DNA from: an uncultured Roseicyclus sp.
GTDB taxonomy: Bacteria > Pseudomonadota > Alphaproteobacteria > Rhodobacterales > Rhodobacteraceae
DNA length: 64,000 bases
Direction: 5' to 3'
Assembly: GCA_947494975.1 (NCBI GenBank)
Contig: CANLXA010000004.1
Location: 124,001 to 188,000, forward strand
In this document: positions 35,115-46,607 of the stretch, piece by piece
Numbering within the stretch: position 1 is the stretch's first letter
Layout: every line of letters starts with the position of its first letter
Notes under the pieces: generated by a model
The model's database searches: none
What the model was told of the DNA's origin: nothing
Seen by the model: only the letters and a program-made list of their open reading frames with translations
Program-made: the position numbers and the translations under genes

Positions 35115-35827
35115 CAGGAGGTGGCCGCCGCCTGCGCTGCCACAAGTTCCGCCATACCCTTTTCCGCAAGTCCGTAAAGCGCATCGAATTCAGTTCGCGA
35201 AAACGTCGCCCCCTCGGCGCTGGCCTGAAGCTCGACGACTTGCCCCGCACCGGTCATAACGAAATTGCCATCAGTACCGGCCTCGGAATCCTCCAGATAA
35301 TCCAGATCAAGCACCGGCTGCCCGGCGTAAATCCCGCAAGAAACGGCGGCGATGTGGTCGGTGATCGGATCCGTTACAAGATCACCCGCTTTCAGCAACT
35401 TATTGACGGCCAGCCGCAGGGCAACCCACCCGCCCGTGATTGACGCACACCGCGTTCCACCGTCGGCTTGGATCACGTCACAATCAACGGTGATCTGTCG
35501 TTCCCCCAGCGCAGAGCGATCGATACCCGCGCGCAGGGACCGCCCGATCAGGCGTTGGATTTCCTGCGTCCGACCCGATTGCTTGCCCGCTGCGGATTCG
35601 CGACGCATCCGGGTATGAGTGGCGCGGGGCAACATGCCATATTCTGCCGTCACCCAGCCGAGGCCCGAATTCTTCAGAAATGGCGGCACGCGCTCTTCCA
35701 GCGTTGCGGTGCAAAGCACATGCGTATCCCCGCATCGGATCAGACAAGACCCCTCCGCATGGCGCGTCACACCGGTTTCGATGGAAATCGGGCGCATTTC
35801 GTCTAGGTTTCGGCCGGAAGGGCGCAT
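35114..35827 (-). CDS. rph: Ribonuclease PH
   Basis: Rph trims the 3' ends of tRNA precursors phosphorolytically. The product of 237 residues begins [20 protein letters not shown] and shows [53 protein letters not shown] and [19 protein letters not shown]. The ATG at 35827 is preceded by AGGAGA; the longer frame up to 36334 runs antisense through hrcA and is rejected. The gene diverges from hrcA across a 98-bp spacer, which must hold both promoters; no clear motif was recognised there. Confidence 0.96.
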   Translation of the reverse strand: MRPSGRNLDEMRPISIETGVTRHAEGSCLIRCGDTHVLCTATLEERVPPFLKNSGLGWVTAEYGMLPRATHTRMRRESAAGKQSGRTQEIQRLIGRSLRAGIDRSALGERQITVDCDVIQADGGTRCASITGGWVALRLAVNKLLKAGDLVTDPITDHIAAVSCGIYAGQPVLDLDYLEDSEAGTDGNFVMTGAGQVVELQASAEGATFSRTEFDALYGLAEKGMAELVAAQAAATS

Positions 35828-35925
35828 AAATATCTCCTGATATTTTGTTGTGCGGCACTGTCGGGGATAATCCGCCCAGACCACGGCCCGCAACCCCGAA
35901 TGGGTGAAACAGGCATCAAACGCGC

Positions 35926-36990
35926 ATGACCGAGCAAGGCAAGATCCTGGATAAACTGAACGACCGTTCACGCGAAGTATTTCGCCGTGTCGTGGAAGGC
36001 TATCTGGATACCGGTGCGCCCGTCGGTTCCCGAACCCTGACGCGCACGATGACGGAACAGGTCTCGGCCGCCACGGTGCGGAACGTGATGCAGGATCTGG
36101 AGTATCTTGGCCTGCTCGACAGCCCGCATATCTCCGCCGGCCGTATCCCGACGCAGCTTGGATTGCGGATGTTCGTGGACGGATTCCTAGAGGTCGGCGA
36201 TCTGTCGGAGAATGACAAACAGGCGTTGGATGACACGTTGGGCGCGAATGCACCGGACGTCTCAACATTGCTGGATCGCGTTGGTTCGGCCCTGTCGACG
36301 GCGACCCATGGCGCCAGCCTTGTCCTGACGCCAAAGCATGAGGCGCCGATCCAGCATATCGAGTTTGTCTCGCTGTCGCAGACGCAGGCCCTCGTCGTTC
36401 TCGTGTTTTCAGACGGGCACGTGGAAAACCGTCTGTTCACGCCATCCCCCGGCACCACCCCAAGTGCGATGCGCGAAGCCGCGAATTTCCTGAACGCCCG
36501 CATTGAGGGGCAGACCGTCACATCGATCCGCCAGCAGATGGTGGCGGAAATGGAAACCCGTCGGCGTGAGATTGATGAGCTCGCGTCGGGACTGATCGAT
36601 TCGGGCATGGCCGTGTGGGACGAGGGGGATGAACAAAACGGACGCCTGATCGTCCGGGGCCGCTCCAATCTGTTGTCCGATACGCAGGAAGCCGACGATC
36701 TTGAACGTATCCGGCAGCTCTTTGACGACCTTGAACGCAAGCGCGACATCGCAGAATTCCTGGAATTGACCGAAGGCGGCGATGGTGTGCGCATTTTCAT
36801 TGGCTCAGAGAACAAGTTGTTCTCACTTTCGGGTTCCTCTGTGGTGGTCTCTCCCTATATGAACGCTGATCGAAAGATTGTCGGTGCTGTGGGGGTGATC
36901 GGACCCACGCGCCTGAATTATGGACGCATTGTCCCGATCGTGGATTATACAGCGCAGCTGGTTGGCAAACTCATCTCCGATCGCGCGTAA
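35926..36990 (+). CDS. hrcA: Heat-inducible transcription repressor HrcA
   Basis: HrcA represses chaperonin genes by binding CIRCE. The product of 354 residues has the N-terminal winged helix ([46 protein letters not shown]) and the family C-terminal segments ([40 protein letters not shown]). No CIRCE element was found in the window, in line with alphaproteobacterial HrcA acting mainly on groESL elsewhere. grpE follows 9 bp downstream. Confidence 0.95.
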   Translation: MTEQGKILDKLNDRSREVFRRVVEGYLDTGAPVGSRTLTRTMTEQVSAATVRNVMQDLEYLGLLDSPHISAGRIPTQLGLRMFVDGFLEVGDLSENDKQALDDTLGANAPDVSTLLDRVGSALSTATHGASLVLTPKHEAPIQHIEFVSLSQTQALVVLVFSDGHVENRLFTPSPGTTPSAMREAANFLNARIEGQTVTSIRQQMVAEMETRRREIDELASGLIDSGMAVWDEGDEQNGRLIVRGRSNLLSDTQEADDLERIRQLFDDLERKRDIAEFLELTEGGDGVRIFIGSENKLFSLSGSSVVVSPYMNADRKIVGAVGVIGPTRLNYGRIVPIVDYTAQLVGKLISDRA

Positions 36991-36999
36991 GAGGGTAAC

Positions 37000-37551
37000 A
37001 TGGGCGAACCGAACGAAGAGCAGTTCTACGAAGACGAACACGCAGAAGAGCAGGCGAATATGGAAGAGACGGCTGGTGCTGACGCCGTCATCGCCGCGCT
37101 GGAAGCAGAGCGGGATGAAATACGCGACAGGATGCTGCGCGCCTTGGCCGAGGCCGAGAATATGCGCAAGCGCGCCGACCGGGACCGCCGCGAGGCCGAG
37201 CAATATGGCGGCTCCAAGTTGTCGCGCGATCTTCTGCCCGTTTACGACAATTTACGGCGCGCCCTGGATGCTGCGGAGGACGCGACCGAGGATTCGGCCG
37301 CCGGCCTTGTGGAAGGTGTTCAACTGACGCTGAAAGAGCTGCTCAGCGTGTTCGGGAAACACGGCGTCACGCCCGTAGCCCCTGAAGTGGGGGAGAGGTT
37401 CGACCCCCAGCTGCATCAGGCGATGTTCGAGGCACCGGTTCCGGGCACCAAGGCGGGCGACGTCATCCAGGTGATGGCCGAAGGTTTCCTGCTCCACGAT
37501 CGCCTTTTGCGCCCGGCGCAGGTTGGCGTCTCATCCACGCCTGCTAGCTAA
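37000..37551 (+). CDS. grpE: Nucleotide exchange factor GrpE
   Basis: GrpE releases ADP from DnaK. The protein of 183 residues has an acidic N-terminus, a long coiled coil ([37 protein letters not shown]) and the beta-wing with [20 protein letters not shown] and [20 protein letters not shown]. It forms an operon with hrcA and converges on mutS with an 8-bp 3' overlap. dnaKJ is 6 kb away on the other strand. Confidence 0.95.
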   Translation: MGEPNEEQFYEDEHAEEQANMEETAGADAVIAALEAERDEIRDRMLRALAEAENMRKRADRDRREAEQYGGSKLSRDLLPVYDNLRRALDAAEDATEDSAAGLVEGVQLTLKELLSVFGKHGVTPVAPEVGERFDPQLHQAMFEAPVPGTKAGDVIQVMAEGFLLHDRLLRPAQVGVSSTPAS

Positions 37552-40177
37552 GCTTCGCCTTCAGCTCGTAGAGCAGATTCAACGCCTCGCGCGCCGTCAT
37601 CTCGTCGGGATGCACGGCGCGCAGGCGCTCTTCCACCTCCGACGGCTTGGATGGCGTCGGTGCGGACGTGTGCGACACGCTGAACAACGGCAGATCGTCG
37701 ATCACGGCTTTGCGCTCTCCACCTTCCCGCTCACCCTTTTCCAGGGCATCGAGAACAACCTGCGCCCGCGCGATCACTGTATCGGGAAGCCCGGCAAGTT
37801 TCGCCACCTGCACGCCATATGATCGGTCGGCGGCCCCTTCGCGTACCTCGTGGAGGAAGATCACCTCACCCTCCCATTCCTTAACGGCCATCGTCGCGTT
37901 GCTGAGCCCGTCGAGCTTCGCGGCCAGCGACGTCATCTCGTGATAATGGGTGGCAAACAGTGCACGGCAGAGATTGGCTTCGTGCAGATGCTCCAGCGTC
38001 GCCCAGGCAATGGAAAGACCGTCATAGGTTGCGGTTCCGCGCCCGATTTCATCAAGGATCACCAGCGCCCGATCATCGGCCTGGTTCAGGATTGTCGCGG
38101 TTTCCACCATCTCGACCATGAAGGTTGACCGGCCCCGCGCCAGATCGTCCGACGCCCCCACGCGGCTGAACACCTGGCTGACCACGCCGATACGCGCCTG
38201 TGTCGCGGGAACGAAGCTACCACACTGGGCCAAGATGGCGATCAAAGCGTTCTGCCGAAGATAGGTCGACTTACCGGCCATGTTTGGCCCGGTCAGAAGC
38301 GTGATGGCGGCGCCATTGCTTGCCGACAGCTTACAATCGTTCGCCACGAACGGCGCCCCGTCGCGGGCCAGCGCGGCTTCGACAACCGGATGGCGCCCGC
38401 CTTCAATCTCGAACGCGCGATCATCGGACATGTCCGGGCGGGCCCAATCCCCCTCCCGCGCGCGCCGCGCCAACGCGGCGGCCAAATCAAGCTCGGCTAG
38501 GCCGCGCGCCGTATGGCCAATCCTGTCCTGCGCCTCCAATACGGCCTCCCGCAAGGACTGGAACAGTTGGCGCTCAATCTCCAACGCCCTGTTCCCGGCA
38601 TTCAGGATCTTGGTTTCCAGCTCCGACAATTCCACCGTCGTGAACCGTACGGCGTTTGCCGTGGTCTGACGATGAATGAACCGCTCGGACAGGGGCGGGT
38701 TCAACATCTTTTCGGCGTGGGTGGCGGTTGTTTCGATGAAGTAGCCCAGCACGTTGTTGTGCTTGATCTTGAGCGATTGCACGCCGGTGATCTCGGTGAA
38801 GTCGGCCTGCATCGTCGCGATCACACCGCGCCCCTCATCGCGCAGCGTGCGGGCCTCGTCGAGTTCGGCGTGGTATCCCGATGCAATCAGGCCCCCGTCG
38901 CGCAACTGAACCGGCGGTTCGGCAACCAGCGCCGTATCCAGCAATGCGGACAGGTCGTCATGCCCCTCCAACGCGTCCGCGGCGTCACGCAGCAGCGCCG
39001 GAAGGTCGATTGTCGCGAGCCTTCCGGACAATTGGAACGCGCCTATCAACCCGTCGCGTATGGCTGCCAAGTCACGGGGGCCGCCCCGGTCCAATGCAAG
39101 GCGCGACAGGGCGCGATCAAGATCGGGTATTCGGCGTAAATCCGCTTCCAGTGCGTCTCTAACCAGCGCGTCAGAGACAAAAAAATCTACCGCATCGTGT
39201 CGGCTGCGGATAACGTCAAGATCCGTGGACGGGCCGGTCAATCGGCGTTCCAACAGGCGCGCGCCGCCAGCGGTCAGGGTTCGATCAAGCACGGACAGAA
39301 GCGAATTGGCCCGACCGCCAGACAAGGCATGGGTCAGTTCAAGATTGCGCCGCGTGGCGGTATCGATCTGCAGCAGCCGATCTGCCGATTGTTGCCGGGG
39401 CGGGCGAAGCAGCGGCAACGCGCCCTTCTGGGTCAGCTCCAGATAGTCGATCAACGCGCCCATGGCGGATACCTCGGCGCGCGCGAAGGATCCAAACCCC
39501 TCCAGCGTGGCCACGCCAAAGAGTTGCGTCAGACGTTTCTCGGCCGACGCGCTGTCGAAGGATCCCGGGGACAATGTTGTGACGGCGGCACCAAGTTCCT
39601 CGATTGCGTCTTGCCGCGCCGTGTCCAAACCATCCGAGACCAACACCTCCGTTGGCATTAAACGCGCCAATTCTGGGCCAAGCCGGACGGTGGGGCAGGG
39701 CATTACCCGAAAATCACCCGTGGAGATATCGCACCAGGCCATGGCGCAATCCCCCCGAACATCGGCATAGGCGGCCAGGTAATTGTGCCGCCGCGCATCC
39801 AGCAACGTATCTTCCGTCAGGGTGCCGGGTGTCACCAAACGGACGACTTCGCGCCGGACGACGGCCTTGGAGCCCCCCCGTTTCTTGGCCGCGGCCGGAT
39901 CCTCCATCTGTTCGCAGATCGCGACGCGAAAGCCCTTTCGGATCAGAGTGAGCAGGTAGCTTTCCGCCGAATGAGCGGGAACGCCGCACATGGCGATGTC
40001 GTCCCCGTCATGCTTGCCGCGTTTCGTCAGAGCAATATCGAGCGCCTCCGCAGCGGCGACGGCATCGTCAAAGAACATCTCGTAGAAATCGCCCATACGA
40101 TAGAACAGAAGCGCATCGGGATGCTGCGCCTTGATTTCCAGATATTGCGCCATCATGGGCGTGACTTGCGCGTTCAT
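37544..40177 (-). CDS. mutS: DNA mismatch repair protein MutS
   Basis: MutS recognises mismatches and starts repair with MutL. The product of 877 residues starts [20 protein letters not shown] and carries the mismatch-binding motif ([11 protein letters not shown], Phe-x-Glu type), the clamp and lever domains, Walker [14 protein letters not shown], Walker [19 protein letters not shown], and the [11 protein letters not shown] segment. The ATG at 40177 is favoured by the family N-terminus; an upstream start at 40231 adds unrelated residues. Confidence 0.95.
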   Translation of the reverse strand: MNAQVTPMMAQYLEIKAQHPDALLFYRMGDFYEMFFDDAVAAAEALDIALTKRGKHDGDDIAMCGVPAHSAESYLLTLIRKGFRVAICEQMEDPAAAKKRGGSKAVVRREVVRLVTPGTLTEDTLLDARRHNYLAAYADVRGDCAMAWCDISTGDFRVMPCPTVRLGPELARLMPTEVLVSDGLDTARQDAIEELGAAVTTLSPGSFDSASAEKRLTQLFGVATLEGFGSFARAEVSAMGALIDYLELTQKGALPLLRPPRQQSADRLLQIDTATRRNLELTHALSGGRANSLLSVLDRTLTAGGARLLERRLTGPSTDLDVIRSRHDAVDFFVSDALVRDALEADLRRIPDLDRALSRLALDRGGPRDLAAIRDGLIGAFQLSGRLATIDLPALLRDAADALEGHDDLSALLDTALVAEPPVQLRDGGLIASGYHAELDEARTLRDEGRGVIATMQADFTEITGVQSLKIKHNNVLGYFIETTATHAEKMLNPPLSERFIHRQTTANAVRFTTVELSELETKILNAGNRALEIERQLFQSLREAVLEAQDRIGHTARGLAELDLAAALARRAREGDWARPDMSDDRAFEIEGGRHPVVEAALARDGAPFVANDCKLSASNGAAITLLTGPNMAGKSTYLRQNALIAILAQCGSFVPATQARIGVVSQVFSRVGASDDLARGRSTFMVEMVETATILNQADDRALVILDEIGRGTATYDGLSIAWATLEHLHEANLCRALFATHYHEMTSLAAKLDGLSNATMAVKEWEGEVIFLHEVREGAADRSYGVQVAKLAGLPDTVIARAQVVLDALEKGEREGGERKAVIDDLPLFSVSHTSAPTPSKPSEVEERLRAVHPDEMTAREALNLLYELKAKLS

Positions 40178-40293
40178 ATGCAACCCCCCGACCGCGAATC
40201 TACGAAAGCCCGCTCCGGGATTGAAGCGCAATCGGTTGCCCCCGGCGCATTGCCTCGTTTAACTCGGTCGGACCGAGGGCGGAGGGACAGCAA

Positions 40294-42558
40294 ATGGCCG
40301 GAAAACAGAAGATCACCCGCGAGGAGGCTTTGGCCTATCATCTGGAACCGCGCCCGGGGAAGATCGACATCAACGCGTCCACCCCCATGGCGACGCAACG
40401 CGACCTGTCGCTGGCCTATTCACCCGGGGTCGCCGTGCCATGTGAGGTGATCGCAGAGAATCCGGAAACCGCCTATGACTACACCACCAAGGGCAACATG
40501 GTGGCCGTGATTTCGAACGGAACTGCCGTTCTGGGGCTAGGAAATCTGGGCGCGCTGGCCTCCAAACCGGTGATGGAAGGCAAGGCCGTGCTGTTTAAGC
40601 GGTTCGCCGACGTGAACTCCATCGATATCGAGTTGGACACCGAGGACGTCACCGAATTCGTAAATGCCGTGAGGCTGATGGGGCCGTCCTTTGGCGGTAT
40701 CAACCTTGAGGATATCAAGGCGCCGGAATGCTTCATGATCGAGCAGCAGCTGAAGGAAGTTATGGATATTCCCGTCTTCCATGATGATCAGCACGGGACG
40801 GCCGTGATCTGTGCCGCGGGGCTGATCAATGCGCTGCATCTGAGCGGAAAGAAGATCGAGGATTGCCGGATTGTCCTGAATGGCGCGGGCGCGGCCGGGA
40901 TTGCCTGCATCGAATTGCTAAAGAGCATGGGTGCACGCCACGAAAACTGCATCGTCTGCGACACCAAGGGCGTCATTTATCAGGGTCGCACCGATGGCAT
41001 GAACCAATGGAAATCCGCCCATGCGATTTCGACCGATTTGCGGTCCTTAGAAGAGGCGATGGAGGGGGCGGACGTGTTTCTGGGCGTGTCCGTCAAAGGG
41101 GCGGTCACCTCCGACATGGTGCGGAGCATGGCCGATAATCCCGTAATTTTCGCGATGGCGAACCCGGATCCGGAGATCACGCCGGAAGACGCCCACGCGA
41201 TCCGGGCCGATGCCATCGTCGCGACAGGCCGGTCGGATTATCCCAACCAGGTCAATAATGTACTGGGTTTTCCCTACCTCTTTCGGGGCGCGCTGGACGT
41301 CCATGCGAGGGCGATCAATGACGAGATGAAGATCGCTTGCGCGCGCGCCCTGGCCGAGCTTGCCCGCGAAGACGTGCCCGATGAAGTGGCCATGGCCTAT
41401 GGGCGGAAATTGAGCTTCGGGCGCGATTACATCATCCCGACGCCGTTTGACCCGCGGTTGATCTATACCATTCCGCCAGCGGTCGCGCAGGCCGGTATGG
41501 ATACCGGTGCCGCGCGGCGACCGATCATAGATCTGGACGGATATGCCAAGGAGTTGCAGGCGCGGATGGATCCAACTTCCTCGATCCTTCAGGGCGTGTA
41601 TGCCCGGGCCCGGAATGCGCAGGCGCGCATGATCTTTGCCGAGGGGGACGATCCACGCGTGTTGCGCGCGGCGGTGGCATATCAGCGGCAGGGTCTGGGG
41701 CGCGCGCTGGTGGTCGGGCGGGAGCCGGAGGTGAAAGACAAGCTCGACAGCGTTGGCCTGGGGGACGCGGCACGGGAATTGGAAATCGTGAACGCCGCCA
41801 ACACGCGGCATTTAGATACCTACAAGGAATTCCTCTACGCCCGGCTCCAGCGCAAAGGGTTCGATCGGCAGGATATTCACCGCCTCGCCGCGCGGGACAG
41901 GCATGTGTTCGCATCCCTCATGCTGGCCCATGGCCATGGTGACGGATTGTTGACCGGTGCCACCCGGAAATCGGCGCAGGTGCTTGAAATGGTGGGGAAA
42001 GTTTTTGACGCGAGGGCCGAGGACGGGGCCGTTGGTGTCACGGCCTTGCTCCACAAAGGGCGGATTATCCTGATCGGCGATACGCTGGTGAACGAATGGC
42101 CCGATGACAGAGATCTCGCCCTGATCGCGGAGCGTGGCGCACAGGTGGCGCGAGGCCTGGGCCTGGAGCCACGAGTCGCATTTGTGAGCTTCTCGACCTT
42201 CGGCTATCCGATCAGTGAACGCGCCGAAAAGATGCTGATGGCGCCGCGCGTGCTGGACGAAAAAGGCGTGGATTTTGAATATGATGGCGAGATGACGGTG
42301 GATGTCGCGCTGAACCCTGCAGTGATGGAGCAATACCCGTTTACTCGCCTGTCCGGGCCAGCCAACGTTTTGGTCGTGCCGGCGCGGCATTCGGCCAGCA
42401 TCTCGGTCAAGCTGATGCAGGAAATGGCGGGGGCGACGGTGATCGGCCCGATCCTGACGGGGCTGGATCATCCGGTTCAGATCGCCTCAACCGTCAGCAC
42501 GGCGAACGACATTCTCAACATGGCCGTGATGGCTGCATGTGAGATTGGGCGAGGCTGA
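40294..42558 (+). CDS. maeB: NADP-dependent malic enzyme with C-terminal phosphotransacetylase-like domain
   Basis: Decarboxylates malate to pyruvate, linking the TCA cycle to gluconeogenic precursors. The product of 754 residues has an N-terminal malic domain (YSPGVAVPCEVIAENP, FHDDQHGTAVICAAGLINAL, VLNGAGAAGIACIELL for NADP binding) up to about 420 and a C-terminal phosphate acetyltransferase-like domain from about 440 (MIFAEGDDPRVLRAAV, LTGATRKSAQVLEMVGKVF). This two-domain layout is typical of alphaproteobacterial MaeB. The gene stands alone, 116 bp from mutS, with which it diverges. Confidence 0.94.
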   Translation: MAGKQKITREEALAYHLEPRPGKIDINASTPMATQRDLSLAYSPGVAVPCEVIAENPETAYDYTTKGNMVAVISNGTAVLGLGNLGALASKPVMEGKAVLFKRFADVNSIDIELDTEDVTEFVNAVRLMGPSFGGINLEDIKAPECFMIEQQLKEVMDIPVFHDDQHGTAVICAAGLINALHLSGKKIEDCRIVLNGAGAAGIACIELLKSMGARHENCIVCDTKGVIYQGRTDGMNQWKSAHAISTDLRSLEEAMEGADVFLGVSVKGAVTSDMVRSMADNPVIFAMANPDPEITPEDAHAIRADAIVATGRSDYPNQVNNVLGFPYLFRGALDVHARAINDEMKIACARALAELAREDVPDEVAMAYGRKLSFGRDYIIPTPFDPRLIYTIPPAVAQAGMDTGAARRPIIDLDGYAKELQARMDPTSSILQGVYARARNAQARMIFAEGDDPRVLRAAVAYQRQGLGRALVVGREPEVKDKLDSVGLGDAARELEIVNAANTRHLDTYKEFLYARLQRKGFDRQDIHRLAARDRHVFASLMLAHGHGDGLLTGATRKSAQVLEMVGKVFDARAEDGAVGVTALLHKGRIILIGDTLVNEWPDDRDLALIAERGAQVARGLGLEPRVAFVSFSTFGYPISERAEKMLMAPRVLDEKGVDFEYDGEMTVDVALNPAVMEQYPFTRLSGPANVLVVPARHSASISVKLMQEMAGATVIGPILTGLDHPVQIASTVSTANDILNMAVMAACEIGRG

Positions 42559-42611
42559 TCCGGGATCACACACGGTGCACACCTGTACACCGCGCAACGC
42601 ACGAACATGAA

Positions 42612-42638
42612 AAAGCCCCGGCGCGGAACCGGGGCTTT
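42612..42638 (-). terminator. Rho-independent terminator of dnaJ
   Basis: The arms AAAGCCCCGG (42612-42621) and CCGGGGCTTT (42629-42638) form a 10-bp stem with a 7-nt loop. Read on the minus strand the stem is followed by a run of five U (through 42611), so it ends the dnaK-dnaJ transcript. It may also slow plus-strand read-through from maeB. Confidence 0.85.
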
Positions 42639-42658
42639 GAATGTAATTGTTGGGAGGG

Positions 42659-43828
42659 TCAGTCCTTGATCGAATCCCAGAAGGTTTTGACCTTGTCGAA
42701 GAAACCGGTCGCGTTCGGATTGTTCGTCTTCTTGCAGCTCTCTTCAAATTGACGCAGCAAGTCCTGCTGATCGCCGGTCAGGTTCACCGGTGTCTCAACC
42801 ATCAACTCGATATACATGTCGCCCTGGCCGGGCCCGCGTAACGCGGGCATGCCTTTGGACCGCAGGCGCATCTGTCGACCGGATTGAGAGCCTTCAGGCA
42901 CCCGCACACGGGACCGGCCGCCATCGATGGTGGGCACTTCGATCTCACCGCCCAGGGCGGCTGCGACCATCGAAACCGGCACCCTGCAGAACAGGTCCAT
43001 CCCGTCGCGCTGGAACAGCGGGTGATCGGCCACTTCCACGAAGATATAGAGATCGCCGGCGGGCCCGCCGCGCAGGCCCGCTTCGCCCTCACCCGACAGC
43101 CGGATGCGCGTGCCGGTTTCGACGCCGGCGGGAATATTGACCGAAAGCGCGCGTTCCTTTTCCTGGCGCCCGGACCCGCCACAGGTGCGGCAGGGGTTTT
43201 TGACGATCTGGCCGATGCCCGAACAGGTCGGGCAGGTCCGCTCGACAGTGAAGAAGCCCTGCTGCGCGCGGACCTTGCCCATGCCGGAACAGGTCGGGCA
43301 GGTCGTGGGCTCCGCGCCCGCCTCGGACCCGGTGCCATCGCAGGAGGAACACGCAACCGAGGACGGCACCGTGATCTGTTTGGTCAGCCCATTAAAGGCA
43401 TCTTCCAGCGAAATCTTGAGATTGTAGCGCAGGTCGGAGCCGCGGGTGGCGCGACTGCCGGCCCCACCGCGCTGGCCGCCGCGCTGGCCGCCCATGAAAT
43501 CCCCGAAGAGATCTTCGAACACGTCGGAAAATGCCGAGGCGAAATCGCCCTGGCCTTGTCCGCCTCCAAAACCGCCGGCACGGGGCCCGCCCGCCATGCC
43601 ACCATCGAATGCCGCATGGCCAAACCGGTCATAGGCCGCCTTCTTGTCGGCATCCCGCAAGACGTCATAGGCCTCGTTGGCTTCCTTGAACTGGGCTTCA
43701 GCGTCGGGATTATCTGCGTTGCGGTCAGGGTGAAGCTCTTTCGCTTTCTTGCGATAGGCCTTCTTCAGCTCGTCCGCGGACGCACCCTTGGAGACCCCGA
43801 GCACCTCGTAATAGTCGCGCTTTGCCAT
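42659..43828 (-). CDS. dnaJ: Chaperone protein DnaJ
   Basis: DnaJ is the Hsp40 co-chaperone that stimulates DnaK. The product of 389 residues has the J domain with HPDRN, a Gly-rich region ([19 protein letters not shown]), four zinc-binding repeats ([32 protein letters not shown]) and the C-terminal substrate domain. It lies 74 bp downstream of dnaK; that spacer has a nested hairpin (43854-43880) that might tune dnaJ expression. A clear terminator follows. Confidence 0.96.
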   Translation of the reverse strand: MAKRDYYEVLGVSKGASADELKKAYRKKAKELHPDRNADNPDAEAQFKEANEAYDVLRDADKKAAYDRFGHAAFDGGMAGGPRAGGFGGGQGQGDFASAFSDVFEDLFGDFMGGQRGGQRGGAGSRATRGSDLRYNLKISLEDAFNGLTKQITVPSSVACSSCDGTGSEAGAEPTTCPTCSGMGKVRAQQGFFTVERTCPTCSGIGQIVKNPCRTCGGSGRQEKERALSVNIPAGVETGTRIRLSGEGEAGLRGGPAGDLYIFVEVADHPLFQRDGMDLFCRVPVSMVAAALGGEIEVPTIDGGRSRVRVPEGSQSGRQMRLRSKGMPALRGPGQGDMYIELMVETPVNLTGDQQDLLRQFEESCKKTNNPNATGFFDKVKTFWDSIKD

Positions 43829-43902
43829 GGGTGTCCCTTCCCAAAACGCATGAACCGGCCGGGGTCGCCCCTCAGCCGGTGCATGGGGTTCACATCACGC
43901 GA

Positions 43903-45828
43903 TCAGCCGCGCTTGCGCTCATCGTCGTCGAGGTCTTCGAAATCAGCATCCACGATGTCTTCGTCGACACCGCGCTGCTCGTCGCTGTCCTCGGCATCGT
44001 CGGAGGCGCCCTCGGCTTTCTCCTGCTCGGCCTTGTAGATGGCCTCGCCCAGACGCATGGCCGCTTCGGTCACGTTCTGGATGCCACCCTTGATCTTGGC
44101 CGTATCGTCGGTTTCGAGCGTTTCCTTCAGCGCGTTCACAGCCAGCTCGATCGCTTCCACGGTCGAGGCGTCGACCTTGTCGCCATGCTCTTCCAGGGAT
44201 TTTTCGGTGCCGTGGATGAGCGATTCGGCCTGGTTGCGGGTTTCGACAAGCTCCTTGCGGTCCTTGTCGGCTTCCGCGTTCTCCTCGGCTTCGCGAACCA
44301 TCTTTTCGATGTCCTCGTCGCTGAGACCGCCCGACGCCTGGATCGTGATCTGTTGCTCCTTGCCGGTGCCCTTGTCCTTGGCGCCGACTGACACGATGCC
44401 GTTGGCGTCGATGTCGAACGTCACCTCGATCTGCGGCACGCCGCGCGGGGCGGGCGGGATGTTCTCGAGGTTGAACTGGCCGAGCATCTTGTTGTCGGCG
44501 GCCATCTCACGCTCACCCTGGAACACGCGGATCGTCACGGCGTTCTGGTTGTCTTCCGCGGTGGAGAAGATCTGCGACTTCTTCGTCGGGATCGTCGTGT
44601 TGCGGTCGATCAGGCGGGTGAACACACCCCCCAGCGTTTCGATGCCAAGCGAGAGCGGCGTGACGTCGAGCAGGACGACATCCTTCACGTCACCTTGCAG
44701 AACACCGGCCTGAATGGCGGCGCCCATGGCAACAACTTCGTCCGGGTTCACACCCTTATGCGGCTCTTTGCCGAAGAAGTTCGTCACTTCCTCGATCACC
44801 TTGGGCATCCGGGTCATACCGCCGACGAGGACAACCTCATCGATGTCACCTTTGGCGAGTCCCGCATCTTTCAACGCAGCGGCACAGGGCTTCATGGAGG
44901 CTTTGATCAGGTCGGAGACCAGCGATTCCAGCTTGGCACGGGTCAGCTTCATGACCATGTGCAGCGGCTGGCCATTGGATCCCATGGAGATGAACGGCTG
45001 GTTTATCTCGGTCTGGGTGGAGGACGACAACTCGATCTTTGCCTTTTCCGCCGCTTCCTTCAGGCGCTGGAGCGCCATCTTGTCCTTGGTCAGGTCAACG
45101 CCATGCTCTTTTTTGAACTCCTCGGCGAGGTAGTTCACGATTCGCATGTCGAAATCCTCACCACCCAGGAACGTATCGCCATTGGTGGATTTCACCTCGA
45201 AGAGGCCGTCGTCGATTTCCAGGATCGTCACATCGAACGTACCGCCGCCAAGGTCATAGACGGCAATCGTGCGGGTTTCTTTCTTGTCGAGGCCGTAAGC
45301 CAGCGCGGCCGCCGTCGGTTCGTTGATGATGCGCAGCACTTCGAGGCCAGCGATCTTGCCGGCGTCCTTGGTGGCCTGACGCTGGGCGTCGTTGAAATAG
45401 GCGGGAACGGTGATGACGGCCTGGGTCACTTCTTCACCGAGATAGCTTTCGGCGGTTTCCTTCATCTTTTGAAGGATGAACGCGCTGATCTGCGAGGGGC
45501 TGTACTTTTCGCCCTTGGCTTCGACCCAAGCGTCGCCGTTGCCGCCATCGATCACGTTGAACGGCAGGTTCTTCTTGTCCTTGTCGAGATGTTCATCATC
45601 GATCCGGCGGCCGATCAGGCGCTTGACGCCGAAGATCGTGTTTTCCGGGTTCGTGACCGCCTGGCGCTTGGCCGACTGGCCCGCGAGACGTTCATCGTCG
45701 GTGAACGCGACGATGGAGGGCGTGGTGCGTGCCCCTTCCGAGTTTTCGATCACCCGCGGTTGCGAGCCATCCATAATGGCAACGCACGAGTTCGTGGTGC
45801 CGAGGTCGATACCAATGACTTTAGCCAT
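43903..45828 (-). CDS. dnaK: Molecular chaperone DnaK (Hsp70)
   Basis: Hsp70 chaperone of 641 residues starting [20 protein letters not shown]. The ATPase domain has [34 protein letters not shown] and [12 protein letters not shown]; the linker and substrate-binding domain follow ([20 protein letters not shown]). The tail is acidic and, unusually, ends DDDERKRG instead of the EEVD-like ending of many bacterial DnaK. The 5' flank shows a heat-shock-type promoter and a 6-bp-arm palindrome (45913-45925). Confidence 0.97.
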   Translation of the reverse strand: MAKVIGIDLGTTNSCVAIMDGSQPRVIENSEGARTTPSIVAFTDDERLAGQSAKRQAVTNPENTIFGVKRLIGRRIDDEHLDKDKKNLPFNVIDGGNGDAWVEAKGEKYSPSQISAFILQKMKETAESYLGEEVTQAVITVPAYFNDAQRQATKDAGKIAGLEVLRIINEPTAAALAYGLDKKETRTIAVYDLGGGTFDVTILEIDDGLFEVKSTNGDTFLGGEDFDMRIVNYLAEEFKKEHGVDLTKDKMALQRLKEAAEKAKIELSSSTQTEINQPFISMGSNGQPLHMVMKLTRAKLESLVSDLIKASMKPCAAALKDAGLAKGDIDEVVLVGGMTRMPKVIEEVTNFFGKEPHKGVNPDEVVAMGAAIQAGVLQGDVKDVVLLDVTPLSLGIETLGGVFTRLIDRNTTIPTKKSQIFSTAEDNQNAVTIRVFQGEREMAADNKMLGQFNLENIPPAPRGVPQIEVTFDIDANGIVSVGAKDKGTGKEQQITIQASGGLSDEDIEKMVREAEENAEADKDRKELVETRNQAESLIHGTEKSLEEHGDKVDASTVEAIELAVNALKETLETDDTAKIKGGIQNVTEAAMRLGEAIYKAEQEKAEGASDDAEDSDEQRGVDEDIVDADFEDLDDDERKRG

Positions 45829-45943
45829 CTGTGTGTCCCTTTCTTACAAGCGAACAGGCGGGAGCGGGTCCGGGTTGCGGCCCCCGCGCCGCCGATACAT
45901 TGACTGAAACGAGCACCTGAGGTGCCCATGTGAGTTCGGACGG

Positions 45944-45973
45944 TATATAAGAAGCGTGTTTTGGGCCTGCAAG
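45944..45973 (-). promoter_or_regulatory. Candidate RpoH (sigma-32) promoter for dnaKJ
   Basis: On the minus strand CTTGCAG (45973-45967), a 15-bp spacer and CTTATATA (45951-45944) resemble a heat-shock promoter, about 115 bp upstream of dnaK. The geometry is close to that seen before hslV. A GCACCT-G-AGGTGC palindrome lies just downstream in the leader. Confidence 0.5.
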
Positions 45974-46007
45974 CGCCCGAACCCATCGGAATCGCGAGGA
46001 ACCTGCA

Positions 46008-46607
46008 TTGAGCGTCGAAGTCGGTGGGATTGTTGTGCATCAGGAACACCTGGATGCATCGGATCAGGCCGAATTGGTCGAACAGGTTCGCCGCGTCGTG
46101 CGCGCCGCGCCGCTCTACCGGCCCGAGACACGCACCGGCCGGAAATTGTCGGTGCGGATGACATCTGCTGGCACGTTCGGCTGGATCAGCGACCGGTCCG
46201 GCTATCGTTACGATCGGGAGCATCCCGACGGGATGGCATGGCCGCCGATGCCGCCCCTGGCGCTGGACGTCTGGCGGTCGGTCGCCAATGTGCCGCGCGA
46301 CCCGCAATCGTGCCTGATCAATTTCTACGACGCCAATGCCAAGATGGGGATGCATCAGGACCGGGACGAGGCCGATTTCGAGATGCCCGTGGTCTCGATC
46401 TCGCTAGGCGATGACGCGCGGTTTCGCGTGGGCGGCCCGGAACGCGGCGGAAAGACGGAGTCGCTCTGGCTGAAATCCGGCGACGTCGCCGTGATGGGCG
46501 GCGCGGCGCGGATGAATTTCCACGGAATCGACAAGATCCGTGCCGGATCCTCAAGCCTGCTGCCCAATGGAGGGCGGATCAACCTGACGCTGCGCGTTGT
46601 CGATTAA
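46008..46607 (+). CDS. alkB: AlkB-like alpha-ketoglutarate/Fe(II) dioxygenase
   Basis: AlkB removes methyl damage from DNA bases oxidatively. The 199-residue protein has the substrate-lid region, NFYDANAKMGMHQDRDE with the HxD iron ligands, FHGIDK with the distal histidine and RINLTLRVVD with the 2-oxoglutarate-binding arginines. The start is a TTG at 46008 preceded by GAGGA; no ATG or GTG gives the family N-terminus. It runs divergently from dnaK across 179 bp. Confidence 0.92.
   Translation: MSVEVGGIVVHQEHLDASDQAELVEQVRRVVRAAPLYRPETRTGRKLSVRMTSAGTFGWISDRSGYRYDREHPDGMAWPPMPPLALDVWRSVANVPRDPQSCLINFYDANAKMGMHQDRDEADFEMPVVSISLGDDARFRVGGPERGGKTESLWLKSGDVAVMGGAARMNFHGIDKIRAGSSSLLPNGGRINLTLRVVD

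Noticed and set aside
35828-35925. CIRCE element for HrcA upstream of hrcA or dnaK
   Set aside because: No TTAGCACTC-N9-GAGTGCTAA-like sequence was found in the rph-hrcA spacer or in the dnaK leader.
35828-36334. Long N-terminal extension of rph
   Set aside because: It runs antisense through the hrcA start. The rph ATG at 35827 has AGGAGA and the family N-terminus.
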